Source: Anaerolineales bacterium (GTDB lineage Bacteria; Chloroflexota; Anaerolineae; Anaerolineales; Villigracilaceae). Taken from it: a DNA stretch of 64,000 nucleotides. Location of the stretch: NCBI GenBank assembly GCA_016789305.1, contig JAEURJ010000008.1, forward strand, positions 124,001 through 188,000, given 5' to 3'. Made by a program: the position numbers and the translations under genes. A model generated the notes under the pieces. The model searched no databases. It had not been told where the DNA came from and saw nothing but the letters and a program-made list of their open reading frames with translations. Shown in pieces: positions 1 to 9,394 of this stretch (positions are counted from its first letter, which is position 1; every line of letters begins with the position of its first letter).

Positions 1-2
1 CA

Positions 3-392
3 GCCATCTTGCAGTCGCACACGAAATGGTTTGACTTGCTTGCGGCAAAAGGGGATGCAAATGGTGAAGGAATCAAAGGTATCCGTGATATTAATTACCA
101 TCGATTTGCAACTTATCAATTCGGGTCGCGTCCCCTCCCTAATGGTCAACACCGAATCCTAATTTCTCATGTTACTGGGGAAGGTATACAACGATCAGAT
201 CTATTGGCTACACTTGAGGAACTTACTCACGATTTTTTTCAATTTTTGGAGTTGACTCATGTGCACTTTGCAGCGCTCGCAAGCAAAGAAGTTCCGCAAC
301 ATCCTTGGAGTTCTGAGGAGAGATCGATACTGATGGAATTTGAGATAAAAGATGTTCGCGCAAAGTATCGGTTTTTCCCAATGATTGATTGA
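3..392 (+). CDS. hypothetical cassette protein, 5' end outside the window
   Basis: The frame is open from the first bases of the window, so the gene probably starts to the left; a TTG at position 9 is the first possible in-window start and has no clear ribosome site. About 128 residues are visible, rich in aromatic residues and histidines, without signal peptide or membrane segment. I do not recognise the family. It ends 60 nt before the likely start of the next ORF, and no attC lies between them, so both belong to the same cassette (C1). Confidence 0.5.
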   Translation, partial: AILQSHTKWFDLLAAKGDANGEGIKGIRDINYHRFATYQFGSRPLPNGQHRILISHVTGEGIQRSDLLATLEELTHDFFQFLELTHVHFAALASKEVPQHPWSSEERSILMEFEIKDVRAKYRFFPMID

Positions 393-451
393 TTGCCACC
401 AATCATGAATTAAATAAACACACCGCTGCAAAACTACACAGCTTCGAGGAA

Positions 452-1039
452 ATGATGACATCAACTAACAGTAACTCCGAAGACGATCCATTCCTAGATA
501 ATATACCAAAACAGTTTCGACAAAGATTTGACGACTCTTTTTTTGATGAATGCACTTTTTGCCATCAAAAATTCGGAAGCGACAAGGGTTACGTTATAAA
601 TAAAATTTATGACGATGGTGAATGTGTTTACGAAATAGCCTATTGCTCTGATTGTTACCAGCACTTGCAGAAGACTTTCTCCTCCAAGTCAAAAGAGGCC
701 ATGAACAACTTCTTCCCAAGCGAAGAAGTCCTGCGCAAAAAACGCCTCCCTATAATGCTTACGGGGGAAAACAAATGCGAAGAACTTACAAGCTATTGTA
801 TTAAGTGCGAATCAAAGAAGGCTGAAGTTCTGGACTATCATGAGTATGCCAATTGCGAAAGTCATCAGCTCATGTATGGCTTCTATCCTTACATGATATG
901 TGCGTCTTGTGTCTTGGAACTTTATAATTTATTGTCTAAGGAAACTATCCAAGCTTATAACGATTTCATGGAGACACATTTCGGCTTGCCGCCAGATTTC
1001 TATTCTAAAAAAGAAAAGAAATCGATACTCTTTATTTGA
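452..1039 (+). CDS. hypothetical cassette protein with four CxxC pairs
   Basis: A protein of about 195 residues with four CxxC pairs at roughly residues 34/37, 65/68, 116/119 and 150/153, which is the pattern of two zinc-ribbon or treble-clef-like metal sites. No membrane segment or signal peptide is seen. The frame is open from a TTG at 389 that overlaps the previous stop, but ATG codons at 452 and 455 preceded by GAGGA are better starts. It is the second ORF of cassette C1 and is followed by attC site 1. Function unknown; a nucleic-acid or protein-binding role would be a guess from the zinc pattern only. Confidence 0.65.
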   Translation: MMTSTNSNSEDDPFLDNIPKQFRQRFDDSFFDECTFCHQKFGSDKGYVINKIYDDGECVYEIAYCSDCYQHLQKTFSSKSKEAMNNFFPSEEVLRKKRLPIMLTGENKCEELTSYCIKCESKKAEVLDYHEYANCESHQLMYGFYPYMICASCVLELYNLLSKETIQAYNDFMETHFGLPPDFYSKKEKKSILFI

Positions 1040-1080
1040 GAGAAATCTACGGAGTTAAGTGCGTGCTGACATGAAAAGCG

Positions 1081-1254
1081 GGCCAACAAAGCGAGTACTT
1101 GGCGCTGGGGATTCTGCGGAGATTTTCGAGCATTTTTCCCTGGATAGTCGGCCAGGACAGGCTGGCTTCGAGTTTTTCCTGCTCCCAAGCAGAGTACACG
1201 CCCGCCCGCACGCAGGTATCCCCAAAGAGCGGGGCAGGACGCAAACCGTTGGGC
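1081..1254 (+). other. attC site 1
   Basis: Left box GGCCAAC (one base off RYYYAAC) at 1081-1087 and right box GTTGGGC at 1248-1254 (perfect GTTRRRY). The interior shows imperfect dyad symmetry; GGGGATTCTGCG near the left matches the complement of CGCAGGTATCCCC near the right. Its right half is nearly identical to sites 2-5. Length 174 bp, in the long attC class. Short ORFs called across this element on both strands are not genes. Confidence 0.8.
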
Positions 1255-1291
1255 GTTTACACTAAACCTTGATAACTTTCAACTAGCTGAG

Positions 1292-1783
1292 ATGTTAATA
1301 GAAAAAAATATTATGGGCATGCCACAAGGGTTTTACATAATAACGATCGCTGAAAAAGCAGAGGTTGCGGCTACTATAGCCGCAGTGTTAAGTCATCCCA
1401 TAGCAGAAACACCAAAGCCCGTATTCGTCCCAGTTTCTATTTCATTGATAACACACAGAAGGCTTTTTCAGGATGGCTATACTTATGGCTTTCAAATTAA
1501 TGAACCTCTTGGACTTAGGTGGATAAATCCTAAAAATGTAGATCTTTGGATGGCATTTGACGAAATATCTTTTACCGTTGCAAATAGAGCTGTTATTGAA
1601 GAAGGCCCGCCCCCAAGAAATTTTTATCGGACTGTTTTTCCAGACCCTGTAATTAAATGTGAGATTGCAATTCCTCCTATACCGTCTTATCCTGAAAATA
1701 TGGCTGGATGGATTAGTAAAATTAATAACGAAGTTGGTGTTTTAAAGAAAAAAATCTTAGGAGCATTTTACGATTCTTCTTGA
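1292..1783 (+). CDS. hypothetical cassette protein (C2)
   Basis: A protein of 163 residues from an ATG 38 nt after the attC 1 right box. It seems soluble, with many prolines in the middle and near the C-terminus and no obvious catalytic motif. AT-rich codon use sets it apart from the chromosomal genes after 5400. Only ORF of cassette C2. Not recognised. Confidence 0.65.
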   Translation: MLIEKNIMGMPQGFYIITIAEKAEVAATIAAVLSHPIAETPKPVFVPVSISLITHRRLFQDGYTYGFQINEPLGLRWINPKNVDLWMAFDEISFTVANRAVIEEGPPPRNFYRTVFPDPVIKCEIAIPPIPSYPENMAGWISKINNEVGVLKKKILGAFYDSS

Positions 1784-1807
1784 AATTTCGTAGATATAAT
1801 GAAAAAC

Positions 1808-1957
1808 GCCTCACACCACATGCACTTGACTAGGGAGATTTCGCCTCATTTTCAAGCGTTTCCCTCGCTTCGAGTTTATACTACTTCCAGACAGAGTCCA
1901 CGCCCGCCCACACGCAGGTATCCCTAAATAGCGGGGACAAGACGCAAACCGTTGGGC
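1808..1957 (+). other. attC site 2
   Basis: Right box GTTGGGC at 1951-1957 preceded by GACGCAAACC, as in site 1. The left box is degenerate (GCCTCAC, 1808-1814). The right half, from the CGCTTCGAGTTT segment onward, is shared with sites 1, 4 and 5. 150 bp. Confidence 0.75.
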
Positions 1958-2052
1958 GACGGGCAAACTGATGATTGAATAAAAGTTCAAAAACACAAGG
2001 CTGTAATCGTTCTTTCGGACTTTGAATCAATTACACAACAGGCATACAAGTT

Positions 2053-2994
2053 ATGGAATTTTTGGAATTAATTAAAACGGGTAAGAATTCTTGGTGGCGA
2101 TACCTGGTAGATATTGTTGTCATCTTCCTGTTTTTTGTAGCGGGCTTCTTGTCTACATTAATTTTGGGGTTATTAAATATCATCAATTTACCAAACATTT
2201 CTTTTGATTTTGAAGAGCTTGTACTGAGAGGTGTTGGTCCATTTGGTTATTTTTTACCGATGACGATGGCATATGCAGTTATCATCAGCGGAGTGTTTTT
2301 TTGCGTGCGCTTTTTGCATAAACGGCATCCATTTTCATTGATAACCTCTAAACCTTACTTTTCCTGGAAGGTTGTTTTTATATCATTCGCCCTTTACCTG
2401 TTTTTTTCCCTGCTTGAAACTGGTTATTATATTTGGGAAAATCCCCATCTTTACAAAATCAACGAAGTTGGGATCGCAAAAATTGTCAACTTCACAATAA
2501 GTTTCTTTATGTTCTTCAGCTTGCAGGTTTTTTTAGAGGAGTTGATACATCGTGGTTACTTATTGCAATTAGGCTGGTTATTGTTCCGAAATAAATACCT
2601 TGCCATTTTAGTTTCAGCGCTGATTTTCATGTGGGGACACAACGCCAAGGATATTTATACTGCGCTATATTTTATGGCAGATGGAGTTATTTTAGGCATA
2701 ATTGTTTTGCTAACCAATGGATTGGAAATTCCTCTTGGTGTCCATTTTGCCCATAACTTTTGGACTATATTCGTTATTTATTACACTCACATACCCGAAG
2801 AATATAATGCAGGTCTACTTATAAACACAGTAAGCACCACTCGGTCTGCAGATTTATTAGATATTTTTTTTGTCGCATTGAAGGTGCTTTTAATTTATAT
2901 CATCATTATCAAGACAGTAAAAGATAGAAATGATTCTAAAAACGCGGATAAATTGGTAGTTCAAGAGCCGCCCAACACAGCGCGTAGCGGATGA
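2053..2994 (+). CDS. CPBP family intramembrane metalloprotease (cassette C3)
   Basis: A polytopic membrane protein of 313 residues. It has the three CPBP/Abi motifs in order: EExxxR (E162, E163, R167), FxxxH (F192, H196) and HxxxN (H231, N235), all in hydrophobic segments; these are the glutamyl/histidine active-site positions of the Rce1-like family. Roughly seven to eight membrane segments. Members process prenylated proteins in eukaryotes; in bacteria they are linked to bacteriocin immunity, phage abortive infection and signalling. The stop codon lies inside the following attC (site 3), a common feature of cassette genes. Substrate unknown. Confidence 0.85.
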   Translation: MEFLELIKTGKNSWWRYLVDIVVIFLFFVAGFLSTLILGLLNIINLPNISFDFEELVLRGVGPFGYFLPMTMAYAVIISGVFFCVRFLHKRHPFSLITSKPYFSWKVVFISFALYLFFSLLETGYYIWENPHLYKINEVGIAKIVNFTISFFMFFSLQVFLEELIHRGYLLQLGWLLFRNKYLAILVSALIFMWGHNAKDIYTALYFMADGVILGIIVLLTNGLEIPLGVHFAHNFWTIFVIYYTHIPEEYNAGLLINTVSTTRSADLLDIFFVALKVLLIYIIIIKTVKDRNDSKNADKLVVQEPPNTARSG

Positions 2995-3064
2995 GAGGGA
3001 GTCTACGGTCCGCCCACATGCAGGTATCCCCAAAGAGCGGGGACAAGGCGCAAACCGGTTAGAC
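2970..3064 (+). other. attC site 3
   Basis: Left box GCCCAAC at 2970-2976 and right box GTTAGAC at 3058-3064, both matching the consensus. The left box is the perfect complement of the start of its own cassette C3 (GTTGGGCG at 1951). At 95 bp it is the short form: it keeps the conserved right half but lacks the middle segment of the others. It overlaps the last 25 bp of the CPBP gene. Confidence 0.85.
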
Positions 3065-3094
3065 CGTTCCTTGCAAAAGCAAAAGTAACATAAA

Positions 3095-3643
3095 ATGTCA
3101 AAACTCAGATTGCCATCACCTTTTGATAAAAAAAGAAATGCGATTAAGCTATCAACATATCTAGAAAACCAAAACACATTAATTATTCGCCACTACCCAG
3201 ATTATTCACTTCTTCCGGTCATAATAATGATTTTACTGTTAGCTGGCTTTTCAACCTTGCTTTATTTAGGAGGCATACCAAAAATCATTTACTCAATTGT
3301 CTTCTTGATGTACATTTTTGATTACCTGCGCACCAAACGTGAAATTACTTGTATCGTTGACAAGCAAAAAGAAATATTTACTTATCATCGTAGAGGAGTT
3401 TTAGGAAGGAATTTCGGCAAACAAGTTGTTGTCGGAAAAATTTATGAAATTAGCCAAATAAAAATAAAAAAATATATAAGGCGAATAGGCTACACACTTA
3501 AAATTATATTAGTTCTCAGTAATGGCAAACAACTTCAACTTTCATCTAGCAATCTCACTGTAAATGACTGTAAGCGTTTTTTGAAAAATTTTCTACATTT
3601 CTTAGATCATAAAGTTATTATCCAAGGCATGAAGTATCTATGA
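3095..3643 (+). CDS. hypothetical membrane protein (cassette C4)
   Basis: 182 residues. A basic N-terminal part of about 40 residues is followed by two close membrane segments (about residues 40-60 and 64-78) and then a cytosolic domain rich in beta-prone and lysine-rich stretches. The layout resembles bacterial PH-like-domain membrane proteins, but I cannot identify conserved residues, so this is only a layout comparison. ATG start 30 nt after the cassette boundary. Only ORF of cassette C4. Confidence 0.65.
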   Translation: MSKLRLPSPFDKKRNAIKLSTYLENQNTLIIRHYPDYSLLPVIIMILLLAGFSTLLYLGGIPKIIYSIVFLMYIFDYLRTKREITCIVDKQKEIFTYHRRGVLGRNFGKQVVVGKIYEISQIKIKKYIRRIGYTLKIILVLSNGKQLQLSSSNLTVNDCKRFLKNFLHFLDHKVIIQGMKYL

Positions 3644-3652
3644 ATAAAAACG

Positions 3653-3829
3653 GGCTAACACAGCGTGCGCCTGACACTGGGGAGTCTGCGCGATTCCAAG
3701 CATTTTTCCCTGGACAGTCCGCCAAGACAGGCTCGCTTCGAGTTTATGCTGTTCCCAAGCAGAGTCCACGCCCGCCCCAGCACAGGTAGGTATCCCCAAA
3801 GAGCGGGGACATGACACAAACCGTTAGCA
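3653..3829 (+). other. attC site 4
   Basis: Left box GGCTAAC at 3653-3659 (one mismatch to the complement of its own cassette start GTTAGAC). Right box GTTAGCA at 3823-3829, which departs from GTTRRRY at the last two positions, but its complement TGCTAAC recurs exactly in the next site. The interior is very close to site 1, including the CATTTTTCCCTGGA segment. 177 bp. Confidence 0.8.
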
Positions 3830-3850
3830 CGCCCCTTGCAAAACACACAT

Positions 3851-4453
3851 ATGAGCAAAATGTCAGACGCCCCTGAAATTCAAGAGTTTTGGTCCTCCGT
3901 GGCAGATATTTTAAATAATCACGAAGGCAATTACAAAAACTCGCTTGAAGATCATCTCCTTTCGTTGTGGGTGGTAATTGAAAAATATAAAAAACGCCAA
4001 CCTTCCTATTCTCTGTTTTCAACTATTATCAATGAAGCCTTTGATGCACAGCCATGCAAATTTGATAAAAAATGGCTCGTGTACGAGAAAAATATATTTT
4101 GGGATTATGAAAACGGCTCATATGTAATCAAAGAACACAAGAACGGCAAATGGATGGTTTCCCGAAAAGATGCAAACGACTTTGAGATACTCAAGCATAC
4201 TATCCTTCATCAAATTGTTGATTTTCGGAAACTATCCCCTGAAAAGCTAAAAGATCCTCAGAGTTTTTTCGGCATTGATTCTGGGACAGGAGATACTTGG
4301 TACAACTTTGCTCCGATCGATTATTGGTCATGTGCAATACGTGGAATGGAAGATCATCTCAAATCCCCAGTTAGTCTTTATGCCATAAGGTTTTCAAAAT
4401 GCACGTGGGCGGCATTTGCTGCTCTGCTCAGTCTTGGTAAAGACTATGAATGA
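3851..4453 (+). CDS. hypothetical cassette protein (C5)
   Basis: A soluble protein of 200 residues from the ATG at 3851; an in-frame TTG at 3836 is less likely. Rich in aromatic residues and charged loops, without membrane segment, signal peptide or recognisable motif. Only ORF of cassette C5, starting 27 nt inside the cassette. Not recognised. Confidence 0.65.
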   Translation: MSKMSDAPEIQEFWSSVADILNNHEGNYKNSLEDHLLSLWVVIEKYKKRQPSYSLFSTIINEAFDAQPCKFDKKWLVYEKNIFWDYENGSYVIKEHKNGKWMVSRKDANDFEILKHTILHQIVDFRKLSPEKLKDPQSFFGIDSGTGDTWYNFAPIDYWSCAIRGMEDHLKSPVSLYAIRFSKCTWAAFAALLSLGKDYE

Positions 4454-4471
4454 GTCCTATAATTAAGAGCG

Positions 4472-4622
4472 TGCTAACACCGCGTGCGCTGGACGTTGAG
4501 GATTCTGTCGAAATCTCAGGTATTTTCCTCGCTTCGAGTTTTTTTCTGCTCCCAAGCAGAGTCCACGTCCGCCCACACGCATGTATCCCCAAAGAGCGGA
4601 GACAAGATGCAAACCGTTAGGC
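4472..4622 (+). other. attC site 5
   Basis: Left box TGCTAAC at 4472-4478, extended to a 10-nt perfect complement (GCGTGCTAAC) of the start of its own cassette C5 (GTTAGCACGC at 3823). Right box GTTAGGC at 4616-4622 is a perfect GTTRRRY. The interior shares the CGCTTCGAGTTT and CCCAAGCAGAGTCCACG segments with the other sites. 151 bp. Confidence 0.85.
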
Positions 4623-4655
4623 GCTGGCAATTCACACTTATGTTAAGAAAAAATA

Positions 4656-5249
4656 ATGCCATCCAATAAACAACTTCGAGACTATTACAAGATTTTAGGT
4701 GTTGATAAATCTGCATCTCCTGATGAGATTAAATCTGCTTATCGCAGGCTGGCAAGGAAATTTCATCCAGACATCAACAAATCCGAAGACAGCGTTTTTT
4801 GGATGCAATTGCTTAATGAAGCCTACTATGTGCTAGGTGATAAAAGAAAAAAAGCAATGTATGACTATGTTTTCTTTGCTGACAGCAGCTTTTCTTCGCA
4901 AGCCGAATCCGAAGGCTCATACACATCAAGCAGTGGCAATGCTCAACAAACTGGATTCAGAAACTCGTTTTCGCACTTTATTGTTTCTGTTATTAGCATA
5001 GAAGAATCTCTAAACATTGCATTAATGGCGTTGGTGTTCATTGCAGTTTCTTTGTATCTCGTCTTTAGTCAGGCTGAACTAGCAGCAGGAATGGTTGTTG
5101 TGTTATTTATTGTTGCATTCGTGGTTCTGATGGTTCGTATTGTTGCTGAAATCTTTGGTCGAGCAGGTATCCGCCAAGAAGAAGAATGGTTTCAAGAAGA
5201 GTTTATTGCCGCAGGTTATTTAGAGTCCAAAGCAACCGAGAAGGCGTGA
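4656..5249 (+). CDS. membrane-anchored J-domain protein (cassette C6)
   Basis: 197 residues. Residues 9-70 form a J domain with the invariant HPD at 37-39, the part that stimulates Hsp70 (DnaK) ATPase activity. A serine-rich linker follows, then two adjacent membrane segments (about residues 125-145 and 148-168) and a short acidic tail. There is no zinc-finger or substrate-binding domain, so it is not a DnaJ chaperone but a type III J protein that could recruit DnaK to the membrane. Carried on the last cassette of the array; the ATG lies 34 nt after attC 5. Confidence 0.8.
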   Translation: MPSNKQLRDYYKILGVDKSASPDEIKSAYRRLARKFHPDINKSEDSVFWMQLLNEAYYVLGDKRKKAMYDYVFFADSSFSSQAESEGSYTSSSGNAQQTGFRNSFSHFIVSVISIEESLNIALMALVFIAVSLYLVFSQAELAAGMVVVLFIVAFVVLMVRIVAEIFGRAGIRQEEEWFQEEFIAAGYLESKATEKA

Positions 5250-5262
5250 ATGCCATGAATGT

Positions 5263-6655
<1,393 letters not shown>

Positions 6656-6710
6656 CCATGATCCATAATCCATTCTCCATATCCCATTCACAAAGTATCC
6701 TCCCCAACTC

Positions 6711-7523
6711 ATGACTCTCTTTCACGCATTTCTTCTCGGCATTGTGCAGGGACTCACCGAATTCATCCCTGTTTCCTCCACAGCGCATTTGCTCATCTTC
6801 GAAAAACTTCTTGGCATTCCCCAGGATGATCTTTTGTTTTCATTTTCCGTCATCATTCAACTTGGTACTGTGCTTGCCATGATCGCCTTCTTTTGGAAGG
6901 ATATCTGGCAGATCGTCATCGCCTTCCTGCAAGGCATTTATCACCGCAAGCCGTTTGAAAATTTGCAGGCCCGTTTGGGGTGGCTGGTGATCGTGGCAAC
7001 CATCCCTGCCGGGATTGCTGGATTGTTATTGAAGGATGTGATTCAAACACGATTTCAGGAACCGTTCCTGCAGGCCGGTATCCGCTTGTTGGTCACAGCG
7101 GTGCTGCTGGCATTTGTGGAATATTTTGACAACCGCCGCCGTCATCTCGATTCTGCCACCTGGCTGGATGCGTTATCCGTCGGATTGTTTCAAGTGTTGG
7201 CAATCTTTCCCGGTGCATCGCGCTCCGGCACAACGATCGCGGGTGGCATGGTCCGTGGTTTTGACCGTCCCTCTGCGGCGCGGTTTGCATTCCTGATGTC
7301 CGGCCCCATTTTGATCGCAGCCGGGGCGTATGAATCTGTTCGTGTGATCGCGATGCCCGGCACCACGGAATTTCTACCGTTTCTCATCGTCGGGTTTATG
7401 ACTTCCGCAGTCGTTGGGTGGCTGGCGATCAAGTGGTTGATCGGCTTTCTCAGTAAACATTCCATGTACGTGTTTGCAGCCTATTGTTTGGTCGCTGGAA
7501 TTTTTCTCCTGGCATTCCGATAA
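6711..7523 (+). CDS. uppP: undecaprenyl-diphosphatase (BacA type)
   Basis: Recycles undecaprenyl diphosphate to the monophosphate carrier for peptidoglycan and other envelope polymers; integral membrane enzyme, also a source of bacitracin resistance. 270 residues, the usual length. It carries the two family signatures: QGLTEFIPVSSTAH (residues 13-26, catalytic glutamate 17) and PGASRSGTT (167-175, catalytic arginine 171), within about eight membrane segments. It precedes the M20 peptidase by 14 nt, so the two may be cotranscribed. Confidence 0.96.
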   Translation: MTLFHAFLLGIVQGLTEFIPVSSTAHLLIFEKLLGIPQDDLLFSFSVIIQLGTVLAMIAFFWKDIWQIVIAFLQGIYHRKPFENLQARLGWLVIVATIPAGIAGLLLKDVIQTRFQEPFLQAGIRLLVTAVLLAFVEYFDNRRRHLDSATWLDALSVGLFQVLAIFPGASRSGTTIAGGMVRGFDRPSAARFAFLMSGPILIAAGAYESVRVIAMPGTTEFLPFLIVGFMTSAVVGWLAIKWLIGFLSKHSMYVFAAYCLVAGIFLLAFR

Positions 7524-7537
7524 AAGGTGATTTGCAA

Positions 7538-8677
7538 ATGGATATGAAATCCCTGCTCAAGAAATTGGTGGAAACCGAATCTCCTTCACGCGTAAAATCC
7601 GCTGTGGATGAAGTAGGCCGCATCGTTGCGGAAGAGGCGCGAAGGATCGGCGCTCAAGTGGAAGTGATCCCAAATCAGGAAACAGGAGACCTCGTTATTG
7701 CACGATTCGCGCTGACATCGTACCCTTTGGGTAGCGGAACGAGCCGACAGGCGAGTGTAGACGAAGCGAGACATGGGATACTTCTGCTTTGCCACATGGA
7801 TACGGTCTTTCCACTTGACACGTTGCAGTCCATGCCCTATCGCGAAGAGGATGGAAAGATATTCGGCCCCGGCGCGCAGGATATGAAGGCTGGAATTGCG
7901 ATCTGTCTTTCCGCGATGGACGAAATACAAAAATCGGGTGGTTCGAAACAGCCAATTACTTTATTGTGCACCTCCGATGAAGAGATTGGCAGTGAAACAT
8001 CCCGCAGTGTTATTGAAGAATTGGCAAAACAGTCCGAACTGGTTTTGGTATTTGAGCCGGCTCTTTCCGACGGATCGTTGAAAACATGGCGCAAGGGCGC
8101 TGGTGGTTTTTGGATCGATGTCAACGGCCGCGCCGCTCATGCCGGCGGCGATCACCAACAGGGCCGCAATGCCATCGAAGAGATAGCGCATCAAGTCATC
8201 GCCATTCAAAAGTTGACGGATTATTCCAAACAGACCACGTTGAATGTGGGTGTGATCCACGGCGGTACGGTATCCAATGTGGTCGCGGAACATGCCGCCA
8301 TCGAAGTGGATGTGCGCGTGATGCAGCCCGGCGAATGGGAACGCATCGAAGCGGAGATGCAAAGACTCAAACCTGTGTTGGATGGAACCTCGCTTCACAT
8401 TACGGGAGGCCTGAATCGTCCGCCCATGCCATTCGATGACACGATGAAAGCCACCTTCGAAAAGGCAAAGTCCATTGCGGCAGGCATCGGCATGGATTTA
8501 AAAGCAGGCGGCACCGGCGGCGCATCGGACGGGAATTTTGTCGCGGCTTTGGGCATTCCGCTGTTGGATGGAATGGGCGCCATAGGCGAAGGAATGCATT
8601 CGGATCGTGAGTTTATTTATGCCGATTCATTGGAAGAAAAAAAGAAGTTGCTGGTGGAGTTGATACGGAAGTGGTAA
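7538..8677 (+). CDS. M20 family metallopeptidase (glutamate carboxypeptidase-like)
   Basis: Zinc-dependent exopeptidase of the M20 family, closest in pattern to carboxypeptidase G2-type enzymes. 379 residues from the ATG at 7538, which has AAAAGGTGA upstream. Visible metal and catalytic residues: H86 and D88 in LCHMDTV, D115 in GAQDMKAG, E148/E149 in SDEEIGS, E173 in FEPAL, and the late histidine in EGMHSDRE. Odd feature: residues about 58-79 (DNA 7709-7777) form an extra stretch just before the HxD motif, encoded by DNA with short inverted repeats, as if a small palindromic element had been inserted in frame. The next gene overlaps the stop. Confidence 0.9.
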   Translation: MDMKSLLKKLVETESPSRVKSAVDEVGRIVAEEARRIGAQVEVIPNQETGDLVIARFALTSYPLGSGTSRQASVDEARHGILLLCHMDTVFPLDTLQSMPYREEDGKIFGPGAQDMKAGIAICLSAMDEIQKSGGSKQPITLLCTSDEEIGSETSRSVIEELAKQSELVLVFEPALSDGSLKTWRKGAGGFWIDVNGRAAHAGGDHQQGRNAIEEIAHQVIAIQKLTDYSKQTTLNVGVIHGGTVSNVVAEHAAIEVDVRVMQPGEWERIEAEMQRLKPVLDGTSLHITGGLNRPPMPFDDTMKATFEKAKSIAAGIGMDLKAGGTGGASDGNFVAALGIPLLDGMGAIGEGMHSDREFIYADSLEEKKKLLVELIRKW

Positions 8678-9306
8678 AGAAAAGCCTGTTATTTCTACTT
8701 TTATCCTTCCTGCTGTTTTCCTGTGCATCGGGAGCCCCAACGTCGCCTGCTTCCACGGTTGTCACGGTCCGTGCGACTGCGGCGGCGCAACCCTGGTTGA
8801 CTGAATTATTTTCCTGCGCAAATGAACGATCTGTTATCTTGAATGTTACATCCATCAGCCCGGAGGTCGACCTGCGCGTGGGCGAACCCGAAGTGCTGAC
8901 CGATCCTGCATTTCAAATTGACGAGGAAGAACTGCTGATCGTCACGAATCGCCAAAGCCCCGTTCAAAACCTGACGCTTGAAGAAGCTCAGGCTTTATTT
9001 GCCGGCAAGGGAGATCCGTCCACGCAGGTGTGGGCCTATGCATCAGATACGGACGTGCAAATGTTGTTTGGCCAGCTCGTGATGAACGGCCGAAGCGTTT
9101 CTTCTTTGACAAGGCTGGCTGCCGGTCCGCAGGAAATGTCTGATTTGTTGAATTCAGAATCCAATGCGGTGGGAATCCTTCCCCGACATTGGAAGGCGGG
9201 GGATGTTCGTGAAGTGTACTCTGCGGGGAAAGTGCCTGTGCTGGCGATCGTGCGCGGGGAGGCGACGGAAACGATCCGCTCCCTCATGACCTGCCTTTCA
9301 AAATAG
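8671..9306 (+). CDS. lipoprotein, periplasmic-binding-protein-like
   Basis: 211 residues from a GTG overlapping the M20 stop (GTGGTAA). Lipoprotein signal with lipobox LFSC (cysteine 18). The rest resembles a short PstS/ModA-like binding fold (blocks such as LTLEEAQALFAGK and GILPRHW), a pattern also seen in the N-terminal halves of the two CapA-like lipoproteins at 51942 and 53733. Ligand unknown. Likely cotranscribed with uppP and the peptidase. Confidence 0.75.
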   Translation: MVKKSLLFLLLSFLLFSCASGAPTSPASTVVTVRATAAAQPWLTELFSCANERSVILNVTSISPEVDLRVGEPEVLTDPAFQIDEEELLIVTNRQSPVQNLTLEEAQALFAGKGDPSTQVWAYASDTDVQMLFGQLVMNGRSVSSLTRLAAGPQEMSDLLNSESNAVGILPRHWKAGDVREVYSAGKVPVLAIVRGEATETIRSLMTCLSK

Positions 9307-9321
9307 CAATTCCCAACTTCC

Positions 9322-9381
9322 TTGACAAGATTACTCCTCTATCGTAATATGTAAACTGGTTTGTATTACAAACCAGTTTAC
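9322..9381 (+). promoter_or_regulatory. strong promoter with palindromic operator
   Basis: TTGACA (9322-9327), 17-bp spacer, TAATAT (9345-9350). Directly after the -10 comes a perfect inverted repeat with 13-bp arms (GTAAACTGGTTTG, 9351-9363, and its complement 9369-9381, 5-bp centre) that covers the expected start site. A dimeric repressor bound here would block initiation. The obvious candidate is the wH regulator at 10026 in the same operon. Confidence 0.85.
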
Positions 9382-9394
9382 ATACGGAGATTTG

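Noticed and set aside
1000..1265. Short ORFs on both strands across attC site 1 (and equivalents at 1811-1996, 3655-3858, 4484-4716)
   Set aside because: They lie inside the recombination sites, recur only because the site repeats, and have no ribosome sites or protein-like composition.
1081..4622. Repeated sequences at about 0.7-1.1 kb intervals taken as a CRISPR array or plain dispersed repeats
   Set aside because: Repeats are 95-177 bp, partly divergent, with internal dyads and spaced by whole genes; CRISPR repeats are short, identical and spaced by 30-40 bp. The cassette-specific end matches fit attC.
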